From Pseudomonas sp. (lineage in GTDB: Bacteria > Pseudomonadota > Gammaproteobacteria > Pseudomonadales > Pseudomonadaceae): DNA of 16,069 nucleotides. The notes under the pieces were generated by a model. That model saw nothing but the letters and a program-made list of their open reading frames with translations, was not told the origin of the DNA and did no database searches. Of this stretch, positions 15,221 to 16,069 are shown piece after piece (positions within the stretch are counted from its first letter, which is position 1; every line of letters begins with the position of its first letter). Location of the stretch: contig DQGF01000547.1 of assembly GCA_003525045.1 (NCBI GenBank), positions 1-16,069 on the forward strand, in the 5' to 3' direction. The position numbers and the translations under genes were made by a program.

Positions 15221-16069
15221 TACGCAGAACCTGCGGCCAACATTTCGCGCGGGGCGTTCATTTGACTGAGGAATCGTTTTCGAGCTTCAGCCCGAGCCGG
15301 CTTGCCCGACGATGTTCTGGGAATGCTGTGAGGAGGGACCAGATTGATATCCGGCAAGAGACCAAACTCGCTATGGATCTTGGCGGACAGTGTACGCAGC
15401 AAATGGTCCCGCCGATCCTGGGCGAGGATGCGGCATTGAATCTGCATCACTACCGCAGGCTCCCCATCGTTCTGGACGATGAATACGATAGCGTCACCGG
15501 GCCTGACCTCAGGTTCTGTCTCAGCGACGACCTCGATATCCTGGGGCCAGATATTGCGCCCGCGGATAATGATCAAATCTTTCTTGCGGCCGGTGATGTA
15601 CAAATGACCGTTGAACAGATAGCCAAGATCACCGGTATCCAGCCATTGGGTTTCTTCGATTTGCTTGATGGATTCTTCATCACCGAAATAACCCTGCATG
15701 AGGCTGGGCCCGGAGATAAAGATCCGACCGACGCAACGCTCAGCCAGCACCTTGCCGACTTTATCGCGCACCTCGATGCGATGACCCGGTAACGCACCAC
15801 CGCAATTGACAAAAGTACGCGTGGCACTGGAATTGTCGGTCGGTGTCACCGCCCTTCCCTCAAGCTCCAGGGCCTCTCGATCAACGCAGTCAACCTGCCC
15901 GCCAACTCCGTGCGGTGCGAAACTCACGGCCAGCGTGTTTTCGGCCAGACCGTAGCACGGCAGAAAGGCGTTGGGATTAAAGCCTGTACCGGCAAAATGC
16001 TCGGCAAAGCGATTGAGTGTGGCGATCCCGATCGGTTCTGCGCCAACCCCAGCAACACGCCAGCGGGAT
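15220..16069 (-). CDS. fatty acyl-AMP/acyl-ACP ligase, C-terminal part (partial at right edge)
   Basis: The frame is open through base 16069, so the N-terminal half is outside the window; about 282 residues are seen. Apparent internal starts, such as the GTG at 15927, are not real starts because family motifs precede them: VGAEPI, then FLPCYGLAENTL near 15935-15982. Further motifs are LDTGDLG (15622-15642) and GRKKDLIIIRGRN then PQDIE (15532-15591), which is typical of fatty acyl-AMP ligases. The end has PRTSSGKPAR, with the catalytic lysine codon at about 15301-15303. Such enzymes activate fatty acids as acyl-adenylates and pass them to an ACP or, less often, CoA. The ACP is encoded two genes downstream. 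It is likely the counterpart of the acyl-ACP synthetase AasR of Caulobacter. The stop overlaps the reductase start by one base. Confidence 0.88.
   Translation of the reverse strand, partial: SRWRVAGVGAEPIGIATLNRFAEHFAGTGFNPNAFLPCYGLAENTLAVSFAPHGVGGQVDCVDREALELEGRAVTPTDNSSATRTFVNCGGALPGHRIEVRDKVGKVLAERCVGRIFISGPSLMQGYFGDEESIKQIEETQWLDTGDLGYLFNGHLYITGRKKDLIIIRGRNIWPQDIEVVAETEPEVRPGDAIVFIVQNDGEPAVVMQIQCRILAQDRRDHLLRTLSAKIHSEFGLLPDINLVPPHSIPRTSSGKPARAEARKRFLSQMNAPREMLAAGSA

Noticed and set aside
1..16069. Search by eye for CRISPR arrays, tRNA/rRNA genes, insertion sequences and phage attachment sites
   Set aside because: No spaced direct repeats, transposase-like ORFs or recognisable RNA genes were seen; a computational scan could still find small items.

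Overview
The window looks like a stretch of a Pseudomonas-like gammaproteobacterial chromosome. This rests on gene content: a three-subunit flavocytochrome of the gluconate 2-dehydrogenase type, a short-Q-loop CioAB cyanide-insensitive quinol oxidase, a CptA-type phosphoethanolamine transferase, moderately high GC and short Shine-Dalgarno-led intergenic gaps. It was not tested by database search. Only the first gene, an M20-family amidohydrolase cut by the left edge, reads on the + strand. Everything else reads on the - strand, so the window is best read from right to left.

Right third (about 9.3-16.1 kb): a tightly packed - strand cluster with the signature of bacterial sphingolipid synthesis. 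In transcription order it holds a fatty acyl-AMP ligase (N-terminus beyond the right edge), an NAD(P)-dependent epimerase/dehydratase-family protein, a dedicated acyl carrier protein, a serine palmitoyltransferase-like alpha-oxoamine synthase, an MsbA-type ABC exporter, and two tandem paralogous P-loop kinases distantly like thymidylate kinase. A CptA-like phosphoethanolamine transferase follows after a 114-bp gap. The ligase/ACP/synthase/reductase core corresponds in type to the Caulobacter Spt/AcpR/AasR/CerR set. The exporter, kinase pair and phosphoethanolamine transferase suggest a head-group and export branch. My working hypothesis is that a fatty acid is loaded onto the ACP, condensed with an amino acid by the synthase, reduced, phosphorylated, flipped across the inner membrane and possibly decorated with phosphoethanolamine. 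No ceramide-synthase N-acyltransferase is seen; it may lie beyond the right edge.

Middle (4.9-7.3 kb): cioA and cioB, 3 bp apart, encode a bd-type quinol oxidase. A perfect 6-bp inverted repeat ends 10 bp before the cioA start codon, and a second one lies further upstream. Downstream of cioB is a 224-bp gap with what looks like the decayed, frameshifted 3' end of an outer-membrane protein gene.

Left (1.1-4.7 kb): a three-gene operon for a periplasmic flavocytochrome dehydrogenase, made of a Tat-exported small subunit, a GMC flavoprotein with a Cys cluster, and a tri-heme cytochrome c with a C-terminal membrane anchor. It would feed electrons to ubiquinone, and CioAB next door could reoxidise the quinol. 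A small secreted Ser/Gly/Asn-rich protein gene and the convergent amidohydrolase end the window.
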